Source: Rhodoferax sp.
GTDB taxonomy: Bacteria; Pseudomonadota; Gammaproteobacteria; Burkholderiales; Burkholderiaceae_C
Assembly (NCBI RefSeq): GCF_028688795.1
Contig: NZ_JAQTXM010000020.1
Span: 1 to 64,000, forward strand
Direction of reading: 5' to 3'
DNA: 64,000 bases
Of this stretch, positions 18,501-26,468 are shown piece by piece (the stretch's first letter is position 1; each line of letters starts with the position of its first letter). The notes below the pieces were generated by a model. It searched no databases. It worked only from the letters and a program-made list of their open reading frames with translations, and was not told where the DNA came from. The position numbers and the translations under genes were made by a program.

Positions 18501-18556
18501 TTGCTATTTTATAAATAGCAATAGGTTCTTATAGAATAAGGACTAGACGCTTAATT
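18501..18556 (+). repeat. Diverged copy of the dispersed repeat between the HD-GYP-like gene and ribD
   Basis: TTGCTATTTTATAAATAGCAA forms a perfect 8-bp hairpin (the left block), and AGAATAAGGACTAGACGC corresponds to the right core with changes. It is the main content of the 108 bases before ribD. No FMN riboswitch is seen here. Confidence 0.6.
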
Positions 18557-18602
18557 TATGAAAATTTAGCTCGCAATCCATTCAAAATAAGCCAACCCCT
18601 TC

Positions 18603-19733
18603 ATGCCTGATACCTCCGCGCTCGTTTCACAAGCCCTGGCGTTAGCCACCCAAAGCCTGCTGCTAACGTCCCCCAACCCACGTGTGGGTTGCGTCATCGT
18701 CAGCGCAGATGGGCAAGTGCTCGGCCGTGGTAACACGCAACGCGTCGGCGGTCCGCACGCTGAAATCAAGGCGCTGCGCGATGCCGCAGAAAAAAACCAC
18801 TCGGTGGTGAATGCCACCGCTTATGTCACCCTCGAACCCTGCGCCCACCATGGCCGCACGGGGCCGTGCTGTGACGCGTTGATCACTGCCGGCATCAAGA
18901 AAGTGGTAGCCACAAACACCGACCCAAATCCGCTGGTGGCTGGCCAGGGCTTTGCGCGCTTGCGCGCTGCAGGCGTCGCTGTTGAACTGCTCCAAGCCGA
19001 TGACCCGCTCGCCAGCGCGGCACGCGAACTCAACATTGGCTTCTTCAGCCGCATGGTCCGCAAAAAGCCTTGGGTGCGCATGAAGATGGCCGCGTCGCTG
19101 GATGGTCAAACGGCGCTGCAAAACGGTGTCAGCCAATGGATCACCTCAGAGGCCGCCCGCACCGACGGTCACGCTTGGCGCGCCAGGGCCTGTGCCGTGC
19201 TTTCCGGTATTGGCACGGTGCTGGCCGACAACCCAAAGCTTGACGTGCGGCTGGTCAACACGCCGCGTCAACCCCACGTCGTCGTTATAGACAGCCGCCT
19301 GGAAACACCGCTGGATGCTGCTTTTTTTATAGCTGGTCGCGCTTGCTACATCTATGCTGCAGTGCCAAATGATGTAAAAAAATTGGCGCTTGAGGCACGC
19401 GGTGCCACGGTGATTTACCTGCCCGGCAAGACACCTGGCACAGAGGGCAAGGTCGACCTCAACGCCGTGTTGTTGGACCTGGGCAAGCGCGAAATCAACG
19501 AACTGCACGTGGAAGCCGGCCACAAACTCAATGGCTCTTTCATTCGTGAACGCCTGGTCGACGAGTTTCTGGTTTACCTTGCACCCAAACTGCTGGGGCT
19601 TGGCCAGGGCATGGCCAACTTTGGCCCACTCACCACGCTCGATGAGGCGGTGAACCTTGACTTTCAAAGCGTCGAGCGCGTCGGTGCTGACCTGCGCGTG
19701 CTGGCCAGAGAACCGGGGCGTGACAGGTTTTAA
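18603..19733 (+). CDS. ribD: Bifunctional riboflavin biosynthesis deaminase/reductase
   Basis: It deaminates the pyrimidine made from GTP and then reduces its ribosyl side chain, two early steps of riboflavin synthesis. Residues 1-145 form the deaminase domain with the zinc site (GGPHAEIKAL and TLEPCAHHGRTGPCC). The rest is the RibD reductase domain, with RKKPWVRMKMAASLDGQTAL and GIGTVLADNPKLDVR. The 376-residue length is standard. Positions 19321-19383 resemble the dispersed repeat and encode AFFIAGRACYIYAAV without changing the expected spacing. It heads the ribD-ribE-ribB(X)-ribH-nusB set. Confidence 0.97.
   Translation: MPDTSALVSQALALATQSLLLTSPNPRVGCVIVSADGQVLGRGNTQRVGGPHAEIKALRDAAEKNHSVVNATAYVTLEPCAHHGRTGPCCDALITAGIKKVVATNTDPNPLVAGQGFARLRAAGVAVELLQADDPLASAARELNIGFFSRMVRKKPWVRMKMAASLDGQTALQNGVSQWITSEAARTDGHAWRARACAVLSGIGTVLADNPKLDVRLVNTPRQPHVVVIDSRLETPLDAAFFIAGRACYIYAAVPNDVKKLALEARGATVIYLPGKTPGTEGKVDLNAVLLDLGKREINELHVEAGHKLNGSFIRERLVDEFLVYLAPKLLGLGQGMANFGPLTTLDEAVNLDFQSVERVGADLRVLAREPGRDRF
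19321..19383 (+). repeat. Probable dispersed repeat within ribD
   Basis: TTTTTTTATAGCTGGTCGCGCTTGCTACAT is followed by GCAGTGCCAAATGATGTAAAAA. This matches the left block and the right tail (compare CCAAAATGATATAAAA in the trmB copy), but the central GGGCTAGAGG is poorly kept. The reading frame and protein length of RibD are not disturbed. Confidence 0.5.
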
Positions 19734-19779
19734 GTAGCCGCCCGCCATCGCACGTGACTTAACCTGCGAAAATACCCGG

Positions 19780-20415
19780 ATGTTTACAGGAATCATCACC
19801 GGCATCGGCCGCATCACCGCCATTGAGCCCCTGGGCCAAACGGCCACCCATGGCAAACGACTCACCATTGCGTGCCCACCCGATTATTTGAATGACGCGG
19901 GGTTAGGCGACAGCATTGCGCTCAACGGCGCATGCATGACCGTCACCACACTTGATGTCGCGCGACACCAGTTCACGGTGGACATCTCGGCCGAGTCGCT
20001 CAGCAAAACCGCCGGTTTGGCGGCCATCGGCCCGATCAACCTTGAAAAAGCCTTGCGCGCCCATGACCGTTTGGGTGGCCACATCGTCTCGGGCCACGTT
20101 GACGGCGTTGGCACCGTCACCCACTTCGCCCAGATCAGCGAAAGCTGGGAACTGAGGGTGCAGGCCCCCAAAGAATTGGCCAAATACCTGGCGTTCAAGG
20201 GCTCTATCACCATCAACGGCGTCAGCCTGACAGTGAACCAGGTGACAGATTTGCCCGACGGTTGTGAGGTGAGCATCAACCTGATCCCGCACACCGTGCA
20301 AAACACGGCGCTTGGCTCGCTGGCGGCAGGCTCACAGGTGAACCTGGAAATTGATTTGATCGCGCGCTATGTCGAGCGCATGCTCAACCCGGCAGCACGA
20401 GTTGAGACCGCCTGA
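19780..20415 (+). CDS. ribE: Riboflavin synthase, alpha subunit
   Basis: It dismutates two 6,7-dimethyl-8-ribityllumazine molecules to riboflavin. The 211-residue protein has the N-terminal [10 protein letters not shown] signature and two lumazine-binding barrel repeats, with [13 protein letters not shown] in the first and [15 protein letters not shown] in the second. The length is typical. It lies 46 bases after ribD and 43 bases before ribB(X). Its name varies between species (ribC in E. coli). Confidence 0.97.
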   Translation: MFTGIITGIGRITAIEPLGQTATHGKRLTIACPPDYLNDAGLGDSIALNGACMTVTTLDVARHQFTVDISAESLSKTAGLAAIGPINLEKALRAHDRLGGHIVSGHVDGVGTVTHFAQISESWELRVQAPKELAKYLAFKGSITINGVSLTVNQVTDLPDGCEVSINLIPHTVQNTALGSLAAGSQVNLEIDLIARYVERMLNPAARVETA

Positions 20416-20458
20416 AAACCAAAACAACACTGAACCCTTATTTTTTGAAGAACTGCCC

Positions 20459-21574
20459 ATGACAACTCCAAGCCCCGTGGCTATTTCCCCCGTTGAAGAC
20501 ATCGTCGCCGACATCAAAGCAGGCCGCATGGTCATTCTGGTTGACGAAGAAGACCGCGAGAACGAGGGCGACCTTGTCATGGCCGCCGAACACGTCACCG
20601 CAGATGCCGTTAATTTCATGGCTCGTTTTGGCCGTGGCCTGATCTGCCTGACTTTGACCAAAGAGCGCTGCGAACGCCTGCAACTGCCACCCATGACAGT
20701 ACGCAACGGCGACAAAAAAGGCACCGCATTCACCGTGTCGATTGAAGCCGCAGAAGGTGTCACCACCGGTATTTCGGCCGCCGACCGGGCCTGCACTGTG
20801 CTGGCGGCCGTGGCCCAAAATGCCAAAGCAGATGACCTGGTCCAGCCCGGCCACATCTTCCCGCTGCAGGCTGTAGAAGGCGGCGTGCTGATGCGAGCCG
20901 GTCACACTGAAGCCGGTTGCGACCTGGCCGCCATGGCGGGCTGCGAGCCAGCTTCCATGATTTGCGAGATCATGAAGGACGATGGCACCATGGCACGCCT
21001 GCCTGACCTGCAGCTGTTTGCCGCCGAGCACGGAATCAAGATTGGCACCATTGCTGATTTGATTCACCACCGCAGTCGCGTCGAATCTCTGGTGGAGCAT
21101 GTGGGTTCACGCCCACTCAAAACCGCGTTTGGCGAGTTCACCGCGCACGCCTTCAAAGACAAGACGGCCCACGGCGTTCACTTGGCGCTGGTCAAGGGCC
21201 AATGGGACGAAAACGAGGCCGTGCTGGCACGTGTGCACGAGCCCCTGTCTGTGCTGGACGCCCTGGAAGTCGGCCGCACCATGCACTCCTGGAGCCTGGA
21301 CGCCAGCCTGAAGCGTGTCGCCTCCGAAGGCAAAGGCGTGGTGGTGTTTTTGAACTGTGGCGAAAGCGGCAACCAACTGTTGGATCAGTTTGATGGCACA
21401 GCGCGCGCCAGCCACGGGCCAGAGCGTGGCCGCATGGACCTGCGCTCTTACGGCATCGGTGCTCAGATTTTGCGCGAATGTGGCGTGCGCAAAATGCACC
21501 TGATGAGCACACCCCGCCGCATGCCCAGCATGACCGGTTACGGCCTTGAAATTGCCAGCTACGTCACCGCTTAA
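20459..21574 (+). CDS. ribB: 3,4-dihydroxy-2-butanone 4-phosphate synthase fused to a degenerate GTP cyclohydrolase II domain
   Basis: The N-terminal 205 residues are a complete RibB domain ([39 protein letters not shown]), making dihydroxybutanone phosphate from ribulose 5-phosphate. The C-terminal 160 residues have the fold pattern of GTP cyclohydrolase II. They lack the three zinc cysteines of the usual HSECLTGDxxxSxRCDCG segment; here the region reads [15 protein letters not shown]. The second domain is therefore probably not a GTP cyclohydrolase, like the RibBX hybrids described in other proteobacteria, and a separate ribA should exist elsewhere. The start at 20459 is chosen by homology; the frame is open upstream. 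Confidence 0.93.
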   Translation: MTTPSPVAISPVEDIVADIKAGRMVILVDEEDRENEGDLVMAAEHVTADAVNFMARFGRGLICLTLTKERCERLQLPPMTVRNGDKKGTAFTVSIEAAEGVTTGISAADRACTVLAAVAQNAKADDLVQPGHIFPLQAVEGGVLMRAGHTEAGCDLAAMAGCEPASMICEIMKDDGTMARLPDLQLFAAEHGIKIGTIADLIHHRSRVESLVEHVGSRPLKTAFGEFTAHAFKDKTAHGVHLALVKGQWDENEAVLARVHEPLSVLDALEVGRTMHSWSLDASLKRVASEGKGVVVFLNCGESGNQLLDQFDGTARASHGPERGRMDLRSYGIGAQILRECGVRKMHLMSTPRRMPSMTGYGLEIASYVTA

Positions 21575-21602
21575 GCACCCATACCGAACAGGAAACAAAC
21601 CC

Positions 21603-22076
21603 ATGCTGATTGCAGACCAAGGCACGCTCGATGCCACCGACAGCCGCCTGAACGGCAAAAAGCTCACCATTGGCATCGTGCAAGCCCGCTTCAATGCCGG
21701 CATCACCGACGCGCTGGCCGCTGCCTGCACGGCCGAATTGCTGGCGCTGGGTGTGCCTGAAAAACACATCACGCTGGTGCAGGTGCCCGGCGCGCTGGAG
21801 GTTCCCATGGCACTGTTGGCCATGGCAGAAAAACTGAAATATGACGCGCTGATTGCCCTGGGCTGCATCATTCGCGGCGAAACCTACCACTTTGAGCTGG
21901 TGGCCAATGAATCAGGCGCGGGTGTCAGCCGCGTCGCGCTGGATTACCAGTTGCCTATTGCCAATGCCATTCTGACCACCGAAAACATGGCACAAGCCGT
22001 GGCTCGCCAAACCGACAAGGGCCGAGATGCGGCCCGCGTGGCCGTTGAAATGGCCAATTTACTGGAAGAAATTTAA
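21603..22076 (+). CDS. ribH: 6,7-dimethyl-8-ribityllumazine synthase
   Basis: It condenses the pyrimidine from RibD with dihydroxybutanone phosphate to lumazine. The 157-residue protein shows [32 protein letters not shown] and the phosphate-binding [18 protein letters not shown] with its catalytic histidine, all classic. The ATG at 21603 has AGGAAAC just upstream; an in-frame start at 21546 would overlap ribB(X). Its stop codon overlaps the nusB start (TAATG), a coupling frequently seen for ribH-nusB. Confidence 0.97.
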   Translation: MLIADQGTLDATDSRLNGKKLTIGIVQARFNAGITDALAAACTAELLALGVPEKHITLVQVPGALEVPMALLAMAEKLKYDALIALGCIIRGETYHFELVANESGAGVSRVALDYQLPIANAILTTENMAQAVARQTDKGRDAARVAVEMANLLEEI

Positions 22077-22606
22077 TGAGCGAATCTAGCCACCCCACCC
22101 CAATCACCCGTCCGCCACGCCAGCCCCGCAAGGGATTGACCAGCACCGGTGTGCGCAAAGCGGCCAGCAAATCAGACCGATCCCGCTCGCGTGAGTTTGC
22201 AGTGCAAGCCTTGTACCAAGTGCTGGTCGGCAAAAACGAAACTGAGGCGGTGGACGCATTCACCCGCGATCTTGCGGGGTTCTCAAAGGCTGATTCGGTG
22301 CATTTTGACGCCCTGTTGCACGGCTGTGTCGAACAATCTGCAGCGCTTGACGCGCTGATCTTGCCGCTGCTTGACCGCAAATTGGCAGAAATCTCACCAG
22401 TGGAACATGCCGTGTTGTGGATTGGCACTTATGAGCTGCAGCACTGCCTGGACGTGCCATGGCGCGTGGTGCTGAACGAATGTGTCGAGCTGGCCAAGGA
22501 ATTTGGCGGCACCGACGGTCACAAATATGTCAACGGTGTACTCAATGGTCTGGCTCGTCAGTTGCGCGAAGCCGAGGTGGCAGCTGACAAAGGTGCCGCA
22601 CGCTGA
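22076..22606 (+). CDS. nusB: Transcription antitermination factor NusB
   Basis: NusB binds boxA RNA with NusE and supports rRNA antitermination. The 176-residue protein has an N-terminal extension of about 35 basic residues, then the NusB helical core with [15 protein letters not shown]. It later shows [16 protein letters not shown] and [31 protein letters not shown]. The last is the strongest signature. The gene overlaps ribH by one base and is followed 8 bases later by the aminotransferase gene. Confidence 0.97.
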   Translation: MSESSHPTPITRPPRQPRKGLTSTGVRKAASKSDRSRSREFAVQALYQVLVGKNETEAVDAFTRDLAGFSKADSVHFDALLHGCVEQSAALDALILPLLDRKLAEISPVEHAVLWIGTYELQHCLDVPWRVVLNECVELAKEFGGTDGHKYVNGVLNGLARQLREAEVAADKGAAR

Positions 22607-22614
22607 CACCAGCC

Positions 22615-23799
22615 ATGCGAATTTCCCAACGCGCCAAGCGCATTGAGCCTTTTTACGTGATGGAAGTGGCCAAGGCAGCCAGCGCTGTGGCGGCAAAGGT
22701 GGCGCAATCCGACTCACCCATGATCTTTTTGAACATCGGTGAGCCAGACTTTACTGCGCCGCCCTTGGTGCAGGAAGCCGCTGCCAGAGCCATTCACGAC
22801 GGCCTGACGCACTACACCCAGGCCACCGGTTTGCCTGAGTTACGCGAGCGCATCAGCGACTGGTACACCAGCCATTTTGGCGTCTACGTGCCAGCCAGCC
22901 GCATTGTGATCACCGCAGGTGCCTCTGCCGCGCTGCAGCTGATTTGCCTGGCCTTGATTGAGGCCGGTGACGAAGTCCTCATGCCGGACCCCAGCTACCC
23001 CTGCAACCGCCATTTTGTGTCGGCAGCTGACGGTACAGCGGTGCTGATTCCGACCACTGCAGCAGAGCGCTTTCAGCTCAGCGCCGACAAGGTGGCAGAC
23101 GCATGGAATGAGAAGACACGCGGTGTGTTGCTCGCATCCCCATCCAACCCCACCGGCACGTCCATTGCGCCCGATGAGTTGCGCCGCATCCACGAGGTGG
23201 TCAGGCAGCGCGGTGGCATCACCCTGATTGACGAGATTTACTTAGGGCTTAGCCACGACGAGCAGTATGGCCACACCGCGTTGGCGCTGGACGACCAGGT
23301 CATCAGCATCAACAGCTTCAGCAAATACTTCAACATGACCGGCTGGCGTCTGGGCTGGATGGTGGTGCCTGAAAAACTCGTGCCGGTGATTGAGCGGCTG
23401 GCGCAAAACCTGTTCATTTGCCCCAGCACCATTTCCCAGTATGCGGCGCTGGCCTGTTTTGAGGCGAACAGTCTGCAAGAGTACGAACGCCGCCGGGCCG
23501 AATTCAAGGCTCGGCGTGACTACTTCATTCCGGCCCTCAACGCCCTTGGTTTGACGGTGCCAGTGATGCCCGACGGTGCTTTTTACGCTTGGGCCAATTG
23601 CGAAGGAGCCTGCGAGAAACTGGGCGTGAATGGCAGTTGGGACTTGGCCTTTGAGCTCATGAACCGTGCCCACGTGGCGGTGACACCAGGGCGTGACTTT
23701 GGCCATGCCGACACACAAGCTTTCATCCGGTTTTCTACGGCCAACTCGATGGCACAACTGCACACCGCCATTGACCGCCTGAAGGCCCTGCTGGCATGA
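22615..23799 (+). CDS. Class I/II PLP-dependent aminotransferase
   Basis: The 394-residue aspartate-aminotransferase-fold protein has the substrate loop NIGEPDF, the SPSNPTG motif and the PLP-lysine segment SFSKYFNMTGWRLGW. The late arginine is in FIRFSTA rather than the usual RLSYA form. Relatives in this position are annotated as aspartate/alanine-type aminotransferases; the amino donor cannot be decided from sequence. It is inserted between nusB and ybgC and overlaps the ybgC start by ATGA, so it belongs to the same transcript. Confidence 0.9.
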   Translation: MRISQRAKRIEPFYVMEVAKAASAVAAKVAQSDSPMIFLNIGEPDFTAPPLVQEAAARAIHDGLTHYTQATGLPELRERISDWYTSHFGVYVPASRIVITAGASAALQLICLALIEAGDEVLMPDPSYPCNRHFVSAADGTAVLIPTTAAERFQLSADKVADAWNEKTRGVLLASPSNPTGTSIAPDELRRIHEVVRQRGGITLIDEIYLGLSHDEQYGHTALALDDQVISINSFSKYFNMTGWRLGWMVVPEKLVPVIERLAQNLFICPSTISQYAALACFEANSLQEYERRRAEFKARRDYFIPALNALGLTVPVMPDGAFYAWANCEGACEKLGVNGSWDLAFELMNRAHVAVTPGRDFGHADTQAFIRFSTANSMAQLHTAIDRLKALLA

Positions 23800-24224
23800 G
23801 CGACGAGCCGCTTGCCAAAGAGACTTTTCACTGGCCAGTGCGGGTCTACTGGGAAGACACCGACGCCGGTGGCATTGTGTTTTACGCCAACTACCTGAAG
23901 TTTTTTGAGCGCTCGCGCACCGAATGGCTGCGCGCAAAAGGCATCAGCCAGCACGCGCTGCGTGAAACCACAGGCGGCATGTTTGTGGTGGGCCAGGCCG
24001 ATGTGCGTTACCTGAAAAGCGCCAGACTCGATGACGAACTGATGGTTACAACTTCATTGCTTGACGCAGGACGAGCCTCCATGACAATCCATCAGCAAGC
24101 TTTTTTGACCAGCCCGGGCGGGACGGTGCTGCTGTGCGAAGCCACCATTCGCGCCGGTTGGGTCAACGCTGAAACGCTCAAACCGGGCAGAATCCCGGCG
24201 CAAATTCTTCAAGCACTGACCTGA
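23796..24224 (+). CDS. ybgC: Tol-Pal-associated acyl-CoA thioesterase
   Basis: This 142-residue hot-dog-fold thioesterase has the 4-hydroxybenzoyl-CoA-thioesterase-type motif WEDTDAGGIVFYANYLKFFERSRTEWLR, with the catalytic Asp and the following aromatic/helix residues intact. In other proteobacteria YbgC sits just before tolQ and acts on short- or acyl-CoA/ACP thioesters linked to phospholipid synthesis. Here it is likewise directly upstream of tolQ (46 bases) and overlaps the aminotransferase gene by four bases. Confidence 0.94.
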   Translation: MSDEPLAKETFHWPVRVYWEDTDAGGIVFYANYLKFFERSRTEWLRAKGISQHALRETTGGMFVVGQADVRYLKSARLDDELMVTTSLLDAGRASMTIHQQAFLTSPGGTVLLCEATIRAGWVNAETLKPGRIPAQILQALT

Positions 24225-24270
24225 ACACCCTGCACTGAACCCATTGACCTGAATCCGAAATAAGCCAAGC

Positions 24271-24963
24271 ATGAACCAAGACCTTTCCATTTTTCAACTC
24301 GTGCTGCACGCCAGCCTGGTGGTGCAGCTGGTGATGCTGCTACTGCTGACCATCTCGGTGGCCAGCTGGGCGGCGATTTTTCGCAAGCTCTTTTCGCTGG
24401 GCAAAGTCAAGCAGCTCAACGATGGATTTGAGCGCGAGTTTTGGTCGGGTAGCAGCCTGAATGACTTGTTTGCTGCAGCCACCCAGAACGCCCGCACGGC
24501 AGGGCCGATGGAACGCATTTTTGCCAGCGGCATGCGCGAGTACCAAAAACTGCGCGAACGCCACATCACCGATGCCGGCACCCTGATGGACGGGGCCCGA
24601 CGCGCCATGCGCGCAAGCTTCCAGCGTGAGATGGACGTGATCGAAACGCACCTGAGTTTTCTGGCCTCTGTCGGATCGGTGTCGCCGTATGTGGGCTTGT
24701 TTGGCACGGTGTGGGGCATCATGCATGCGTTCACTGGCTTGGCCGCACTGCAAACCGTGACGCTGGCCACGGTGGCTCCAGGCATTGCCGAAGCGCTGGT
24801 GGCCACCGCCATTGGCCTGTTTGCGGCCATTCCAGCCGTGGTGGCCTACAACCGGTTTGCCCGCGACATTGACCGCATTGCCATTCGCCTGGAAACCTTC
24901 ATCGAAGAATTTTCCAACATTTTGCAGCGCAATGTGAGCGCACAAGCGGCTCCTGGCCGTTAA
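24271..24963 (+). CDS. tolQ: Tol-Pal system proton-channel protein TolQ
   Basis: This inner-membrane motor subunit of the Tol-Pal system helps the outer membrane invaginate at division. The 230-residue product has an N-terminal transmembrane helix at about residues 15-40, a cytoplasmic loop (RKLFSLGKVKQLNDGFE) and two C-terminal helices. The conserved VGSVSPYVGLFGTVWGIM and VAPGIAEALVATAIGLFAAIPAVVAYN segments are present. The size and motifs match TolQ/ExbB, and the neighbours ybgC, tolR and tolA decide for TolQ. Confidence 0.97.
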   Translation: MNQDLSIFQLVLHASLVVQLVMLLLLTISVASWAAIFRKLFSLGKVKQLNDGFEREFWSGSSLNDLFAAATQNARTAGPMERIFASGMREYQKLRERHITDAGTLMDGARRAMRASFQREMDVIETHLSFLASVGSVSPYVGLFGTVWGIMHAFTGLAALQTVTLATVAPGIAEALVATAIGLFAAIPAVVAYNRFARDIDRIAIRLETFIEEFSNILQRNVSAQAAPGR

Positions 24964-24995
24964 AACCCCGCTATTTAGCCCCAGGGAGCACACCA

Positions 24996-25415
24996 ATGGC
25001 AGCAGTTGCACACCGCGGACGCGGACGCCGCACCATCAACGAGATCAACATGGTGCCCTTCATCGACGTGATGCTGGTGCTGCTGATCATTTTCATGGTC
25101 ACCGCACCCTTGATCGCGCCCAGCATGATTGACCTGCCCAGCGTTGGCAAAGCCGCGCAACAGCCTGATCAGGTGGTGCAAATCGTCGTTGGCAAAGACG
25201 AGTCTCTGCAGCTCAAGCTCAAAGACAAGTCCACCCCCATCAGCCTGAAAGAAGTGGCCAGCGCCGTCAAACAAGCCCAAAGCGGTGCGCAAAATCCAGC
25301 CGTGGTCATTAGCGCAGACAAAGCCGTCAAGTACGAAGCCGTGGTGAAGGTGATGGACACCTTGCAACGCGCCGGAGTGGCCCGCGTGGGCTTGTCCGTG
25401 CAATTGGCACCCTGA
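24996..25415 (+). CDS. tolR: Tol-Pal system protein TolR
   Basis: This 139-residue single-pass inner-membrane protein has the TolR/ExbD start RRTINEINMVPFIDVMLVLLIIFMV, including the proton-carrying aspartate of the membrane helix. The rest is the periplasmic dimer domain with ISLKEVASAVKQA and PAVVISADKAVKYEAVVKVMDTLQRAG. It works with TolQ to use the proton motive force. It lies 32 bases after tolQ and 10 bases before tolA. Confidence 0.97.
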   Translation: MAAVAHRGRGRRTINEINMVPFIDVMLVLLIIFMVTAPLIAPSMIDLPSVGKAAQQPDQVVQIVVGKDESLQLKLKDKSTPISLKEVASAVKQAQSGAQNPAVVISADKAVKYEAVVKVMDTLQRAGVARVGLSVQLAP

Positions 25416-25425
25416 TCAAACGGCC

Positions 25426-26391
25426 ATGCACGCTGCTGCTGAACGCCTCGAATTTGCACCGCCCGACACACCGGGGTTACTGCGCGCACTGGTCCTGGCT
25501 GCACTAGCCCACCTGCTGTTAGTGGCCGCCTTGACCTGGGGAGTGCACTGGAAGCGCGACGTAGAAATCGTCAGCGCCGAGGCTGAATTGTGGGCTGCCG
25601 TGCCAGTGGCCGCTGCGCCCAAGTTACAAGAACCACCGCCCGAACCGCCCCCCCCACCAGAACCTCAACCCGTCCCAAAACCGGCGCCCAAACCTGCGCC
25701 AGAGCCACCCCCTGCCCCGGTGGTGGAGCCGCCCAAGGTGGACATTGCGCTGGAGCAGGAAAAGCGGCGCATTCTGAAACAAAAGCAGCTTGACCTTGCA
25801 AAACAGCAAGAAAAATTGCAGTTGGCCAAACAGAAGCTAGAGAAGCTCAAGCTGGAAAAGCAGCAGGCAGAAAAGCTCAAACTTGAGAAGCTCAAAGCGG
25901 CCCAAGTTGAGACGGCAAAACTCAATGCTGAGAAACTAAAGGCCGACAAGCTCAAGCAGACGCTGGCCGACAAAGCCAAGCAAGCCCAGGACAAGAAGCA
26001 GCTTGAGGCGCAGGCCAAACAACTTGAAGTTCAGCGCGAAAAAAATCTGCAACGCATGACCGGCCTGGCCGGGGCCAGCGGTGGCCCAACATCAACCGGC
26101 AATGCGCTCAAGTCTGCTGGCCCATCCGCCAGCTACGCCGGACGCATTCGCGCCAGAATCAAACCCAACATTGTGTTCACCGAAGACATTGCGGGCAACC
26201 CAACGGCTGAAGTGGAAGTGCGCACCTCACCAGACGGCACCATCATCGCCCGCAAACTGATCAAATCCAGCGGCGACAAGGCCTGGGACCAAGCCGTGCT
26301 CAAAGCCATTGACAAAACCGAAGTGCTGCCACGCGACACCGATGGCCGCGTGCCACCAGTGCTGGAGATCAGTTTCAAGGCCAAAGATTAG
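25426..26391 (+). CDS. tolA: Cell envelope integrity protein TolA
   Basis: The 321-residue TolA has the normal three-part plan. There is one transmembrane helix at about residues 25-42, then a Pro-rich stretch (residues 65-105) followed by a long Lys/Leu/Gln/Ala helix (residues 105-210) with short KLKLEK-type repeats. The C-terminal domain (from about 225) contains SYAGRIRARIKPNIVF and the TonB-like EVRTSPDGTIIARKLIKSSG segment. It bridges TolQR in the inner membrane to Pal outside. Unlike in most genomes, tolB and pal do not follow; the next gene is dnaE in the opposite direction. Confidence 0.95.
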   Translation: MHAAAERLEFAPPDTPGLLRALVLAALAHLLLVAALTWGVHWKRDVEIVSAEAELWAAVPVAAAPKLQEPPPEPPPPPEPQPVPKPAPKPAPEPPPAPVVEPPKVDIALEQEKRRILKQKQLDLAKQQEKLQLAKQKLEKLKLEKQQAEKLKLEKLKAAQVETAKLNAEKLKADKLKQTLADKAKQAQDKKQLEAQAKQLEVQREKNLQRMTGLAGASGGPTSTGNALKSAGPSASYAGRIRARIKPNIVFTEDIAGNPTAEVEVRTSPDGTIIARKLIKSSGDKAWDQAVLKAIDKTEVLPRDTDGRVPPVLEISFKAKD

Positions 26392-26411
26392 TCACATCTA
26401 AGCGGCCAAAA

Positions 26412-26468
26412 AAGCTATATTTTATATAGCTACTTACGCTTATTTAATAGGGTCTAGAGGCCAATTAT
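26412..26468 (+). repeat. Dispersed repeat between tolA and dnaE
   Basis: A good copy: AGCTATATTTTATATAGCT forms a perfect hairpin as left block, followed by ACTTACGCTTATTTAATAG and GGTCTAGAGGCCAATTAT. Its right end reaches the stop codon of dnaE. It fills the gap between the two convergent genes. Confidence 0.8.

Noticed and set aside
18495..20458. Search for an FMN riboswitch before ribD, ribE or ribB(X)
   Set aside because: The gaps are too short or hold a repeat copy; no RFN-element conserved blocks were seen.
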